64,000 nucleotides of DNA from Blattamonas nauphoetae (GCA_033064195.1 JARBJD010000074.1:186001-250000); one strand, 5' to 3'; numbered from the stretch's first letter, positions 13,356-23,456 are shown. The notes: generated by a model not told the origin, from the letters alone. Translations and numbers: made by a program.

Positions 13356-14105
13356 ATGATCTCTCAGAAAATCATTCATATATCTGATCTCCTCGATCGT
13401 CTCCAATATGCTATTGACGGTTTTTAACAAATTTTCCTTCTTCATTCAGATGCGCAGGAATATCCGAGTGAACACAATATCTTGCAGATAGGTCAGGTTC
13501 TGGAACTGGTACCACTTATCCTTCCAGATTTCTCGAGGATGTTAGCTGTTGACGATCCTGATTCACCTTCATTCGCCCCAACGCAATTGCGGATCCTCTT
13601 CCAATCTCTGACAGCTGTACTCCGAGATGGATTGATCGGCTCTTCCATTATCTTCTCCATTTTTTCCGGATTTGAACACGTAATCTTCTCATCTCTTTCT
13701 GATGAGCGCGCACTCTTCCTCCCATCTCGAGCTCATTCCTTCATCTTCCATCTGTTCACAGGAAACAAACAAATGCTCGACCACCTTATTAGTTTGGGAT
13801 ACTATCGTTCCTTGGCAGATTGCGTCAGCTCTCTCACCCACCATGGAACCCTCTCGTCCATATTGGAGGAAGTCCTCACCCTTCTTGTATGGAATGAATC
13901 GCGGGATAGCACCGACTATATGTGTGTAAGAGATGATCTCGTTGCGTATGGACTCGAACATACCTTTGAACAGCTTATCTTTCAGGAGTTCTCCCTCATC
14001 CGCACTCTCGCCGTGAGGCTGACGCATCTCCTCTCTGATGCCTCTTCAATTGGAGAAAGTGACTTATATTACTTTGACTCGTCTGATGATTCCGAAATTG
14101 AGTGA
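13356..14105 (+). CDS. Small helical-repeat (ARM-like) protein with acidic tail, two exons
   Basis: Function not recognised. The downstream reading frame is open from about 13450 to 14105. Its apparent start is not ATG, and a GT-AG intron of only 30 nt (13420-13449, GTTTTTAAC ... CTTCATTCAG) joins it in frame to an upstream exon with an ATG at 13356. The junction reads LLDRLQYAID-DAQEYPSEHN, a continuous amphipathic helix. The product is about 240 residues, rich in Leu helices of ARM/HEAT type (for example LISLGYYRSLADCVSSL), ending in an Asp/Ser/Glu-rich tail (YYFDSSDDSEIE). A leucine-rich stretch just upstream (HPLRHPAVIRHFLNEGLIDKL, 13297-13356, in another frame) could be an earlier exon, so the true start may lie further 5' and could even connect to the giant gene. 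Confidence 0.6.
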
Positions 14106-14872
14106 TTAATATGCTTTCGAACTCGAGGAATCTGTGTCTGACTGTACAACCAAGAAGACGCCGAGAAAGGATGTTAGTGCTACTCCACTTCTTTCTAGCC
14201 CTTCCCGCGTGTTCTGCTCCCTGCCATCAATATCGTATTTAGCAAAAGCGGAGGCCAAATGAAAGCGATGTTTGATTGGAACAAAGCACACACGCTCCAT
14301 GGGAAGAGTGGGACAGATGAAAATAAAGTGGCATTTCTCTTCTTTTTTGGACATTTCGTATCTTTCTGAACTGATATTTGCAGCTTGTCTCGAAAAACAC
14401 GAGAGGAGGAAGAGTCGAGTAAAATGAACGATTCCCAATCAATCAGACATTTTCACAGACCAATCTCAACTCCCACAACGTCCGAGTTGGCACAAACTGC
14501 GGGGAACTGTTCTCCATCTCCGAATGTGCGACTCACTGTCAAGATTCTATTCATTCTCCTTTTCATCGACAAGAACCCTCCCACACTCCACACAAAGTCT
14601 CGCTCCGAGCGAAGTTTCGATTTGAATGGACTCAATGGGGGTTCGTAATGGTCGAACAGAATCATCGCCACTTCAATTGGTGAAGATTGAGAATTGATTG
14701 AAAAAGAGGGGAAATAGGCAGAAGATGTGGACGACAATGAAGAATCAGAGACACCTGGAAACAAAAAAAAAGGATGAAAGAAAGGCAGAGATGAAGACAC
14801 AAAGGTCAGAAGGGTAGGTAATAAAAGAGGATGAATGAAGGAATCAGAGTGAAAGAAGAGAATGGAGCACAC
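14106..14872 (-). pseudogene. PP2C-like phosphatase fragment
   Basis: The minus strand between about 14460 and 14700 reads LFDHYEPPLSPFKSKLRSE, then VGGFLSMKRRMNRILTVSR followed by TFGDG and PAVCANSDV. This fits the central PP2C (PPM) signature: 'DH-x-P', then 'GG ... R-x-x-G-x-L-x-V-S-R-x-x-G-D', then 'P-x-V-x-A-x-P-D'. The N-terminal metal-binding region (DG-x-GG) is absent, because copy A of the neighbouring family ends only about 120 bp upstream, and no clear DN motif follows. A downstream open stretch (14106-14395) may be a further exon or unrelated. Most likely a truncated or decayed host phosphatase gene; an intron-rich gene with unseen exons is the alternative. Confidence 0.4.
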
Positions 14873-15795
14873 CGAAGTGTCAACGTCGAGCGAGTGTGAA
14901 ACAGTGAAGAGTCAGCATGTGATGTCATCTGAACATCAAGTGAAATGTTGAATGTGGGCGACAGAATTCTTTGGACATCACCATTCAATTAACCAGGCCA
15001 ATGATACTGAGGAGAGTTCATTCCCAAATTGTTCATCATTCTGAACGAGTAGAATCTCACAGCTTCTCCATTCTCCGATTCTTTATGTTGAAGGAGAACT
15101 TGATCAAGTTGATCTCTGAACCCTTCTCCTTCCAGTGTCTGGAACACGATTCTCCCTCTGTCCACAGTTTCCGCTTCATCGGTTTGCCATTCGCTGACAA
15201 GATCTGACGTCCAACTGAGGACGGATTGATGGAGCCAGTCGTTTTCCACTTTTGAGAGAAGAGACTGGAACATTAACGGGATGTGAGAGGAGCAAGTGAA
15301 ATCTAAAGTTGGTTGGTGGAAGACACTCACGTCAATGATTCTGGCCAGCAAGTCTAATGTGCCCTGCCATTCGTATTTCCACGATGAGAGGTGATGATTG
15401 CGATTGATCTGGATGAGAGATAGTTCCATCGGAATCAACACTTCATGCAACACCACATCACGAATTGAGTGAGGGTCAGTGTTGGATTCTTGGGATAAGC
15501 CTTGAATGGTATGAGTGGAGGAGAGATGGACGTTGAATTGGAGAATTGTGATTATGTCGTGCAAGATTTCATTGTCATTGATCACAGACAGATCCTGCAG
15601 ACGAGGAGTCGAGAGAATCATGGGAATGAGTTTGGAGGAGATCAGAATTAGGCGGGTCGACAGTGGGCATCGAGACAGACAATCGTGAAGGAATGACAGA
15701 GTCTCCTTGAATATCGATCGATGGGGCGAAGATAAGAGCACAGTCATCCAATCTACAAACACTGCAGCGGGGTCTGCGGAGTCTTGTTGGCATAC

Positions 15796-15833
15796 ATTCG
15801 GTATGTATGTCAAGATTCGGTATGTATGTCAAG
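15796..15833 (-). repeat. Two tandem 19-bp terminal iterons, left end
   Basis: Two perfect head-to-tail copies of ATTCGGTATGTATGTCAAG (15796-15814 and 15815-15833), the first of them inside the terminal inverted repeat. Inverted copies occur at the other end of the element. Iterated terminal motifs are typical transposase binding sites; that role is inferred. Confidence 0.8.
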
Positions 15834-16249
15834 CCCATCTGACGTAACATCACTATCAGATTTTGAAACAGCTATATATGCAAAATGAAGAAAGGGCATC
15901 AATACATACCATCACGGGGAGATGAGTCAGCATGAAATGTTCTTGGAAAGTTATCGATCATTCGGATTCAAAGTTGTGACTGTCAATTTCGTGTGCTCAA
16001 TCTGCTTTTTCTGAATATATTTTGTTGTTGATCATGTTCAGAGGAGCTAGAATGAGATAATATTGAGAAATTGAAACGATGTTGCTGATAATTGGAGAAA
16101 AAAGGGACGATCTGTGACTTTGGGAGATCGAGGTTGTGATGCTCTATATTGAGTTGAGATCACTTCCATTGGTGCTAATAGATTCAGATAGTTGTAATAT
16201 TTCGGAATATCGATCATAAATTGAATGAGAGTGACAAACCAGAATCCTA

Positions 16250-18557
16250 CAGGGTGAGCCAAAAGTAACCTTCTCTAGGGGCCGATCAAAGCCTTTTTCG
16301 ACAAAAGTTAAAAAAGAGAGTTTCAAGACGTGAAATATGAAGAGATTGGCATGTTAATTGGATTGGACGTTGCCAATGTTGGACTGGACAATCGACCTCT
16401 ATTGGACATTCATTTTTAGACTTGCTTCTCTCATCCTCAATTCACTCATTCAATCATTTTCACAAAGAAATGACAATAATCACTTAAGAAATAGCGAAAT
16501 GGAGATAATTTGATCATATTTAGCCAAGTGTGAATCTCGACTTGATCCACCCACCATTGGACGTCATTGGACGTGACTGGACATTTCGCTGAAATTTTTT
16601 TTCTGAAGTCTACACAATTAGTGCATCCCGTTTATTGAGGTTTTGACGAGTCGGCAAAATTGGACAGTCCAATGGACGGTCCAGTCCTGGACTGTCCAAT
16701 CGACACCTATTAAGGGATTGAGTTACATCCTCATCTCAATTACGGTTTGATGTTCACATGTCTCTCTCACTTTTTTTGAATACTAGGCGACTTCGTCTCG
16801 GTTTTGAAATACCGTGGGGTCATAAATCGCGACGCAAAGTCAACAGATCTAGAATTCATTCATTCTTCCCCAGACACAACATCTCTCACCCCACGATTGA
16901 TATCACCATCGAATCTCTATGCTTGAACTCAAATGTGTGAATTTCTCATTCTAAATTCTTCTTTTATTCCATTCTGTTCCAGCCTTCGTTTCGCATCCTT
17001 TCCTCAAAGTTCTGCCTCGATGATACGTGACTTTTTCACTGGTGAGATCAACTTACTTGAGTTTCTTCAATTTATGATGTGGAATCCGATATTCTCTGTA
17101 TTCAGGTCGCTTCTGCGGCTATGTCAATCGTTGGGATGATCTGTGTGATCATTTATATCTTCCCTGTTGTCTTAATCAATGTTTGTTTGCTTCTTCTGCT
17201 CATTCTTTCAATTCTTCTCTTCTCATAGCAACTGAGATTCATTGCATGATGACTCCTCACAATGTGGGGGAATGAGTTCTTTTTCATTGGAATATGAATC
17301 TCTACTGCTCGTATGCACAGATTCATCCTCTACAGTATGTTCTCTTTCATGTTTTTCCTCATCTTCCAGATATATTTGTCCAAACGCATTGGTGAGCGCT
17401 GACCTGCTCGATCACCATTGATTGTGTTCTGGACACGCCTCTGCTCCTGTTTGGAATCATCCGCATATTTCCAAAGAATTGCAGTCAAATGCAAGAATTT
17501 GTATTCTGGATACCTTGACGGATATTCACAGCAATTGTGATGATTCTTGGTATCATGTTTAGGTCCACTCTCAACCACACCCAAGCCCTCATCTCCACAA
17601 GTATCAACGCTGTGTGTGCTCGAACCAATTCATCAGAGAAGTACCGCGTAACTGTCTTGGCGGAATCAAAAAGGCTGTCTGTGACTCATCGAACTATTTC
17701 TCCAAGGAGTTGGGTTACTGCGGCACAACTCTTCTAACTTCGGGAAACTCAGTGTCGATGATGATTCTCTTCACCTCTGTGGTTGATGGTCGGGTCAGTA
17801 TGTCTTTTTGAACGAGATTGTTGTTGACACCTCCGGATGTCCACATTTCTCTTGTTTGTCATTCCGCATGCCTCATTCATTTTCTTCTCTCTCATTCCAG
17901 TTCTTTCCCCGTGTTGGTTATCTGCATCACTCCTCATTGCACATGTTACGATTGTGGCTGCCCAGCACGTCGTTCACAACAAAGATAAGAATGAATAAAC
18001 TGCAGCGGCGTTTTTATATTCATGGGAGGAAAGGAACATATCGGCCCAACTAACAAGATATCAGCAAGAATTCGAGATCTCACATCAACAGTACAGATCC
18101 TCGCAAAGTTGTAAACTGAAATATCTTTTTCTTTCAATTGGTTTTATTTGGGGTGCATTTCATGTACACAACGACAAATCGTTCATTTAACAATCCCTGC
18201 GGAGAAAATATGTTCGGAGCCAAATAACCAATATCATGGGTCAGATCTCTCATCGCCCAAATAGGAGACTGGACATTGGACTGGACAATCCCACCTCGAC
18301 TGGACACAGCTTAACAGGCCAATGAAGAGAGTGATCATTAAAGCTTAACTGAATTCTCGTTCGTTTTTTGTCAGAAATCGGGACATGCGAACGATCTGAC
18401 TTCATTCGTACACTGCACTGAAGTTGATTAGAAAGAAATCAGTGAATGAGGTGGTGAGCAAACAGTATAGCGACAACGATCTCTATTTGATGTTTGTTTT
18501 CGAAAAGATGACATAAAAACACAATTGTGGGATGAAGGTTACTTTTGGCTCACCCTG
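16250..18557. mobile_element. Nested mariner-type element with TA duplication
   Basis: Perfect 24-bp terminal inverted repeats at 16250-16273 and 18534-18557, starting CAGGGTGAGCCAAAAGTAAC, flanked by TA on both sides (16248-16249 and 18558-18559). The TA duplication and the CAGGGTG...CAAAAGT ends fit the Tc1/mariner superfamily. The 2.3-kb interior shows no DDE transposase but holds an intron-like, membrane-protein-like stretch (see 16933-18137) and TTGGACTGGACAAT-type repeats near 16365-16415, 16655-16715 and 18260-18310. It is therefore non-autonomous or carries foreign sequence. Confidence 0.8.
16933..18137 (+). other. Possible intron-rich small membrane-protein gene inside the mariner-type element
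   Basis: I could not assemble one frame, but several exon-like blocks lie between pyrimidine-rich GT-AG stretches. They are a hydrophobic segment near 17103-17180 (IVGMICVIIYIFPVVLIN), a Cys-containing block at 17600-17790 (NCLGGIKKAVCDSSNYF then KELGYCGTTLL), and a last hydrophobic block near 17905-17998 (WLSASLLIAHVTIVAAQ with tail HNKDKNE and a stop). This layout recalls a tetraspan-like protein with a cysteine loop. The alternative is decayed or chance open frame. Predicted introns carry typical TTCTTTTATTCCATTCTGTTCCAG-like 3' ends. Confidence 0.25.
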
Positions 18558-18704
18558 TAGAAGATCTCATCTCATTTTTCACACTTCATTGGCATTCATT
18601 AGTTTTCTATCACCTCCCCACAATATAATTCATTGTGAAACGATGAATAAGTATGACATTTGATCGAATTTTCACCTATATAGAGATAGATTCTCCTTTT
18701 TGTT

Positions 18705-18780
18705 TTGACATACATTCCGAAGATCTTTGACATACATACCGAATTGACATACATACCGAAGCTTGACATACATACCGAAT
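18705..18780 (+). repeat. Four terminal iterons, right end
   Basis: Four copies of TTGACATACATACCGAA at 18705-18721 (one mismatch, ATTCC for ATACC), 18727-18743, 18744-18760 and 18763-18779, with spacers of 0-5 bp. They are inverted relative to the two copies at the left end, giving a 2 versus 4 asymmetry between the element's ends. Confidence 0.8.
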
Positions 18781-19019
18781 CCATGCCGTCTTGTTCAATG
18801 ACTTTCAATAAATCATCACCGAAATTGAATGAGAGGTTAAATCTCCAGTTGAACGAAGAAAGGAACGTTGATGATTTGCTGACGAGCTCTTCATTGAATT
18901 TGTAGTCATCTCGGACCATTGAAACAAGTGAAACAAAGACTGAGGCAATAGAATCAACGGTAAGAGAATCACTCGGATTCCACTCCAGAAACGGAGAATA
19001 TTCTGGAGCAATCATTAGA

Positions 19020-19145
19020 CAATGAGGAGATGAAGCGGATACCTTCGGATGTGATCATGGAGAGTGTCTGTCTTCTCTATTAATAGGGTTCAATTCGAAC
19101 AAACACTTTGATGGGACGATCAAGCTGATCTCTGAGCCAAGAATG
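19020..19145 (-). promoter_or_regulatory. Conserved 5' block upstream of copy A
   Basis: The sequence directly upstream of the copy A ATG is clearly similar to 20345-20470 upstream of copy B. Shared cores are ATACCTTCGGATGTGATCAT, GGAGAGTGTCTG and CACTTTGATGGGACGATCAA. The first core recurs in altered form at 23395-23420 next to copy C. Conservation beyond the coding region shows that each duplication carried its 5' flank, presumably promoter and leader. Confidence 0.6.
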
Positions 19146-19314
19146 TATCTACACGTAATTCGTTGGTAAACAAGACTATCTAACACAAAAAATGATTAAC
19201 ATGAATGTGAATGAAGATCCAGAAGCATCTGGAAACAAAATATGATGAAGAAACGAAGCAGAGAGAAAGAAGAGAAAAAGAGGACGGTAGAGTTCTTTTG
19301 ATGTCACGAGTCAT

Positions 19315-20331
19315 CTATTCAGGCAGAAGAGAGTTCATTCCCAAATTTTTTATGATTCTGAATGAGAAGAACCTCACAGACACCCCATTTGGCGATGATT
19401 TGTCGTGAAGCAGTGTTTGTTCGAGATAATCTCGATATCCTTCTTGGTCCAGCATCTGCAACACTATTCTTCCTCTCCCCACAACAACGGCTTCACTTTC
19501 TTCCCATTTGACAATATTTCTGGACATAAACCAGATGACGAGTTGATTTGTTCCTTCGTTTTCCACTTTGGACAGAAGTGATGGATAGATCAGTGGGAAG
19601 TAGGAAGAACAAATGAAATCCAGTGTTGGTTGGTGAAAAGCACTCATTTCAAAGATTAGCGACAGTATCACCAGAGTGGCTTGGCATTCATTGTTTGACG
19701 ACAAAAGGTGAGGATTTCGACTGATCTGGACCAGAGATGGTTCGATTGGGATCAGTACTTCATGCAGCACCACATCTCGGATTGATTCAGGGGGAGTGTG
19801 GGAAGTGATGGAGAGTGCTTGCACAGAAGATGCTTCGACGATCCTGACGCTAAATTGAATGATGGAGACGATTCTGGACAGGAGTTCATCATCAATCACA
19901 GACAGATCTCGGAAGTGTGGTATTGAAAGGAGTCTGGGAATGAGTTTGGATGAAATCAGGGCCAGGCGGATCGATGCTGAAGAATAGTTCATGGAGTTGT
20001 TGATGAAGGAGAGGGCTTCCCTGAATATCGATTGATGGGACGAAGACAAGAGCACCATAATCGAATCCACAAACACGGAGGCAGGATTGGTGGAGCCTTG
20101 CCCAATGACCTTCAACAAATCGCCGACAAAGATGAATAAAGTCGTCACCGGATTGATACGTTGGCTCATGAAGGAAATGAACGCAGAAGCTTTTGTGACA
20201 AGTTCACCATTAAATGTGGAGTCATCTTGTACCATGGAAACAAGAGATTTGAAGACTGGTGACACAGAATTGACTGTGATTGTTTCGCTTGGATTCCAGT
20301 TCAGGAATGGTGAGTATTCTGGATCAATCAT
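19315..20331 (-). CDS. Helical-repeat family copy B (apparently intact)
   Basis: 338 residues from an ATG at 20331. It begins MIDPEYSPFLNWNPSETITV and is built of Leu/Ile/Ser-rich helices, for example VFVDSIMVLLSSSHQSIF and LALISSKLIPRLLS. Family-conserved points shared with A and C are PEYSPF-x-W, 'LV-SMV-DD' and 'IRDVVLHEVLIP(I/M)E-SL-QI-RN'. Also shared are 'FHQPTLDF-CSS' and a C-terminal 'NLGMN'. No signal peptide, TM or catalytic motif is visible. Function is unknown; an ARM/HEAT-like scaffold is an inference from composition. It is the only copy of the three in this window with a full frame, a start codon and no insertion. About 100 bp of its 3' flank is partly similar to that of copy A. 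Confidence 0.8.
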   Translation of the reverse strand: MIDPEYSPFLNWNPSETITVNSVSPVFKSLVSMVQDDSTFNGELVTKASAFISFMSQRINPVTTLFIFVGDLLKVIGQGSTNPASVFVDSIMVLLSSSHQSIFREALSFINNSMNYSSASIRLALISSKLIPRLLSIPHFRDLSVIDDELLSRIVSIIQFSVRIVEASSVQALSITSHTPPESIRDVVLHEVLIPIEPSLVQISRNPHLLSSNNECQATLVILSLIFEMSAFHQPTLDFICSSYFPLIYPSLLSKVENEGTNQLVIWFMSRNIVKWEESEAVVVGRGRIVLQMLDQEGYRDYLEQTLLHDKSSPNGVSVRFFSFRIIKNLGMNSLLPE

Positions 20332-20344
20332 AAGATAATGATGT

Positions 20345-20470
20345 TGAGGAGATGAGGAGGATACCTTCGGATGTGATCATGGAGAGTGTCTGCCTTCTCT
20401 ATTATGAGGGTTCTTTTAGATCAAACACTTTGATGGGACGATCAAACTGATCTCTGACCGAAGAATACTT
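20345..20470 (-). promoter_or_regulatory. Conserved 5' block upstream of copy B
   Basis: Counterpart of 19020-19145, adjoining the copy B ATG. The two share most bases over about 120 bp, including ATACCTTCGGATGTGATCAT and CACTTTGATGGGACGATCAA. Likely promoter/5' leader inherited with the duplication. The remainder, up to 20687, shows no feature. Confidence 0.55.
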
Positions 20471-20687
20471 TGATGTTACTGGTTGGATCATCTACACGTG
20501 ATAAACATCCAGTACGATTGATCCATATCCGTCCTCCACGACATTATACCCATTCGTTTATCCTTGTTTTCACAACCGCTTGTCGATACTCAATCAGTAG
20601 CACAAGTAGAAACGTAATAAGGTGTGAAAATGATGAAAAAAGAAGGATAACAGCAGCAGAGTATTCCAAAACTCCGTAAGAACAACA

Positions 20688-22144
20688 TTAGAACCAAGAT
20701 TTCTTCGACTTCAACATTGCTCCCTGATGTGACCTTGCACCTTGAGCCGCTGAAGACGCAAAGTGGTGATTGGCAAGTCCCATTCTCCTTCTCAACGACG
20801 AGTCAGCAACAGCACCTGGTGCAGCTCGAACCATGTTATCGGCAAGGCTGTCCCAGATTGCGATCTGGTCTTGTTCGTCGTTGGACATGTCTTCAGAGTC
20901 TTCCTCTTCACGTTCGAGCTGTCGCCTCTCTTCTGGTTTCGCGACAGCAAAGGCCTCTCTCCGACGTGCTTTTCGTTCATTTCTTTTGTGCCTAATGCCA
21001 GAAGCAAAGGCTTGGTTCATCGATTTCTGCTGAAGAAGAATCTTCTGAGCTTCGGCTGCACGTCCAGCCTCGATTTCTCTCATCGCCTTCTCACGAGCCT
21101 CGTTCGACTCCACTTCAATCTTCGCAGCAAGCACAGCTTCGATCATTCTTGAATTCACAGAGTTCGAGTTCAACTCATCCTGGCGGTTGAGATCACCAGT
21201 CACAACAACGCTAATGGCTGATATCTGCTCCTCCACAGCCCCTTCACTCGTTCTTCTTCCGAGCCGATATCACCCATTTTCGGCTCAATTTGGGTCTTTG
21301 ATCCGCCCAGAAGTCCCAGCATTTGTGGTGGGAGAGACGCTGTTTGGGCAGGTCCAACAACTGTTGTATATCCAGGGATCCGATGGTTTGAGGTGCATTG
21401 GTTCATTTCGAACCACAATCGAGTTTTGTAGGTGACGATGTTCATGGTCAGGTTCAACTCGGCTGCGAAGATTCCGGGAAGAACTTTGGATTCCTGAACA
21501 TAGTAATACTGCCCGCCTCCACTTTCAGCGATTGCTTTCATCATATTCTCGTTGTAATCTGATCCAAGACCGATCGACGAGACAGCGATGCCCACCGAGC
21601 GATACCGGCCTGCAATGGCAGCCACACCTTCGTTGGTTTGAATTCCTTCATTGGCTTGCCCGTCTGAAAGGAGAAAGATTCGTTTTGTGCCTTCAGCGGC
21701 TGATGTGTTGAGGAGTTCGATTCCGGCTTGGAGACCGCCTGAGAGATTGGTGCACGATCCAGGCCTGATGGTGTTGATCTTTTTGATAAACTCATTCTTG
21801 TTCTTCACGTTCATCAGTGGGCACAACGTGGAAACTTGTGAATCGTAAATCACAATTCCCAGTTTGTCTCTTGGTGTGAGCTGATTGACGAGATCAATTG
21901 CTGCTTGTTTTGCATAGTCCAATTTCCCAACACTGGCCATGGATCCTGATTTGTCGATAATCATGCAGATCGAGACGGGCGTGCGGGCTGTTTGTTTGGC
22001 TTTTGGAGCTTTCAGAATAATCTGAACTTGCATTTGCAGTTGCTGACTGGGTGAAACTGCATAAGCTGACTTTCGAACAACGATGTCAATGAGGTTTGTA
22101 GATGTCATGAGTGATGTTGATTTTTTTGTTCCCATAGAAAACAA
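20688..22144 (-). CDS. vWA-domain protein (one frame break)
   Basis: The N-terminal 300 residues (21200-22144, ATG at 22144) form a von Willebrand factor A domain. The MIDAS motif DKSGSM is at residues 64-69, with the second-site threonine in PGSCTNLSGG and the third in FLLSDGQANEG. A beta-sandwich-like segment follows (LTMNIVTYKTRLWFE). The C-terminal part (20688-21236) lies in another frame and is a charged helix (NEAREKAMREIEAGRAAEAQ) with a basic end, KSKKSWF. The two parts join as ERVKG-AVEEQISAISVVVTGD if one base is restored at the C4 run 21239-21242 (G4 on the coding strand). The whole product would be about 490 residues, similar to cytosolic copine/inter-alpha-inhibitor-like vWA proteins of protists. 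A -1 slip on AAGGGG could also join them, but an assembly deletion is the simpler reading. Confidence 0.75.
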
Positions 22145-22368
22145 TTGAGGAAAAGTTGGGAGTTATGTTGGATCAATCTACTTCATCGATGGGATCCTGC
22201 TTTAAGATATTCTGAAAAGGAGGTGGGTGATTTCAATGTGTCTGTATTCTCAAATGATGGATAAAAGTGATGTCTTGATCGTGTTTATCTCATATGTGGT
22301 TAATTCACTCTGAAGATTGAGTGAAAGATGGAATGTTGGCGACAGAGTATTTTGGTGTCAACATTCAT

Positions 22369-23345
22369 CTACCAATAGTCATGAATGTTCATTCCCATAC
22401 TGTTCAAGATGTCGAATGAACTACCACCCGCAAATGCCCTATTGGTTGATGAGTCGTCATGAAGCAGTGTTATTTCGAGTTCATTTATGAACCCTTCCTG
22501 TTCCAGTATCTTCAACAATCCCTTCCCTCTGACCACAGTTTCCGCTTCATCGGTTTGCCATTCGCTGACAAGGTCTGACGTCCAACTGAGGACAAATGTT
22601 TGGAGCCAGTCGTCTTCGACTTTTGAGAGAAGTGACTGAAAGACCATTGGGATGCGAGAGGAGCAAATGTAATCCAGTGTTGGTCGGTGAAAGGCACTGA
22701 TTTCGAAGATCTTGACGAGTAAAGCCAACGGTTCTTCAGATTTATGGATCCACGACGAGAGGCGATGATTGCGACTGATCTGGACGAGAGATGGTTCGAT
22801 TGGGATCAATACTTCACGCAGCACCACGTCTCGGATTCTTTGAGGGTCAGTGTGTGAAGTGGTGGAGAGTGCTTTCAAAGAAATAGCTTGGGCAAGTCCG
22901 ACACTTAATCGAAAGATGGAGATGATGCTGGACAGGCTGCTGTTATCTTCAATCACAGAAAGATCTCGCAAGTAAGGTGTTGAAAGGAGTCTGGGGATGA
23001 GTTTGGAGGAAACAAGAGCCAGGCGGTTGGACGACAAACATGTTTGGGAAAAGTTGACTATGAATGGCAGAGTATTCCTGATAATCGATTGATGTGACGA
23101 AGATAAGAGCACAGTGACAGAATCCACAAACACTGCGGCAGGATCTGCAGTTCGTTGTCCAATGGCCTTCAAGATATTATCGGCGTTGTTTGTGTGATGA
23201 AGCTGCTGGGAGAACCGAAAAAGGAACGTTGATGATTTCATAAGAAGCTCTTCATCCAACTGGAAATCATCTCTGACCATGGAAACAAGAGAGTTGAAGA
23301 CTGGCAAATCTTAATCAATTGTGTGTGGATTATTTACATTCCACT
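22369..23345 (-). pseudogene. Helical-repeat family copy C (start lost, in-frame stop)
   Basis: Third member of the family: 312 open codons ending at 22369, with SWTSDLVSEWQTDEAETV shared with copy A. The homologous N-terminus is present (PEYSPFTEWNVNNPHTID), but a TAA lies at 23311-23313 just before LPVFNSLVSMVRDD, and the codon equivalent to the start reads through as RRNYPEYS without an ATG. Its 5' part overlaps, antisense, the 5' edge of the giant plus-strand gene that follows. Most likely a pseudogene; translation from a downstream ATG would lose a conserved segment. The 22145-22368 gap shares its 3' flank with copy A (GGCGACAGA near 22339 and 14957). Confidence 0.7.
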
Positions 23346-23456
23346 CAGTGAATGGAGAGTATTCTGGATAGTTTCGACGAAAATGAGGAGATGAAGCTGA
23401 AACCTTCGGATCTGATCATTTTGCCCATAATTTTGGTTTGTCGAAAGTCCGATCAA

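Larger units (their letters stand above)
15789..18787. mobile_element. 3.0-kb non-autonomous DNA transposon (8-bp TSD) inside copy A
   Basis: The ends are inverted repeats: 15789-15814 and 18762-18787 match at 24 of 26 positions and share ATTCGGTATGTATGTCAAG. They are flanked by identical 8-bp direct repeats GTCTTGTT at 15781-15788 and 18788-18795. Eight-bp duplications are known for hAT, P and some Merlin elements; no transposase is visible, so the superfamily stays open. Most of the interior (16250-18557) is a second, mariner-type element, leaving only about 0.7 kb of this element's own sequence. It inserted into a coding exon of a helical-repeat gene. Confidence 0.85.
14989..19015 (-). pseudogene. 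Helical-repeat family copy A, split by a 3-kb transposon
   Basis: First of three related minus-strand genes in this window, of a family whose members share PEYSPF-x-W near the N-terminus. Function unknown; the Leu-rich helical composition suggests ARM/HEAT-like folding. The N-terminal part lies at 18788-19015 (MIAPEYSPFLEWNPSDS ... GDDLLKVIEQD) and the C-terminal part at 14989-15780 (SADPAAVFVDWMTVLLSS ... NNLGMNSPQYHW). The two are separated by an element at 15789-18787 and by one copy of an 8-bp duplication. Removing the element plus one duplication gives VIEQD-SADPAAVFVD in frame and a 339-residue product, one residue longer than intact copy B (338). Apart from the insertion the reading frame is undamaged, which suggests a recent hit. 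Confidence 0.85.

Noticed and set aside
13297-13356. HPLRHPAVIRHFLNEGLIDKL as an independent gene
   Set aside because: Only about 21 codons between stops; at most a possible exon of a neighbouring gene, so noted there rather than called.
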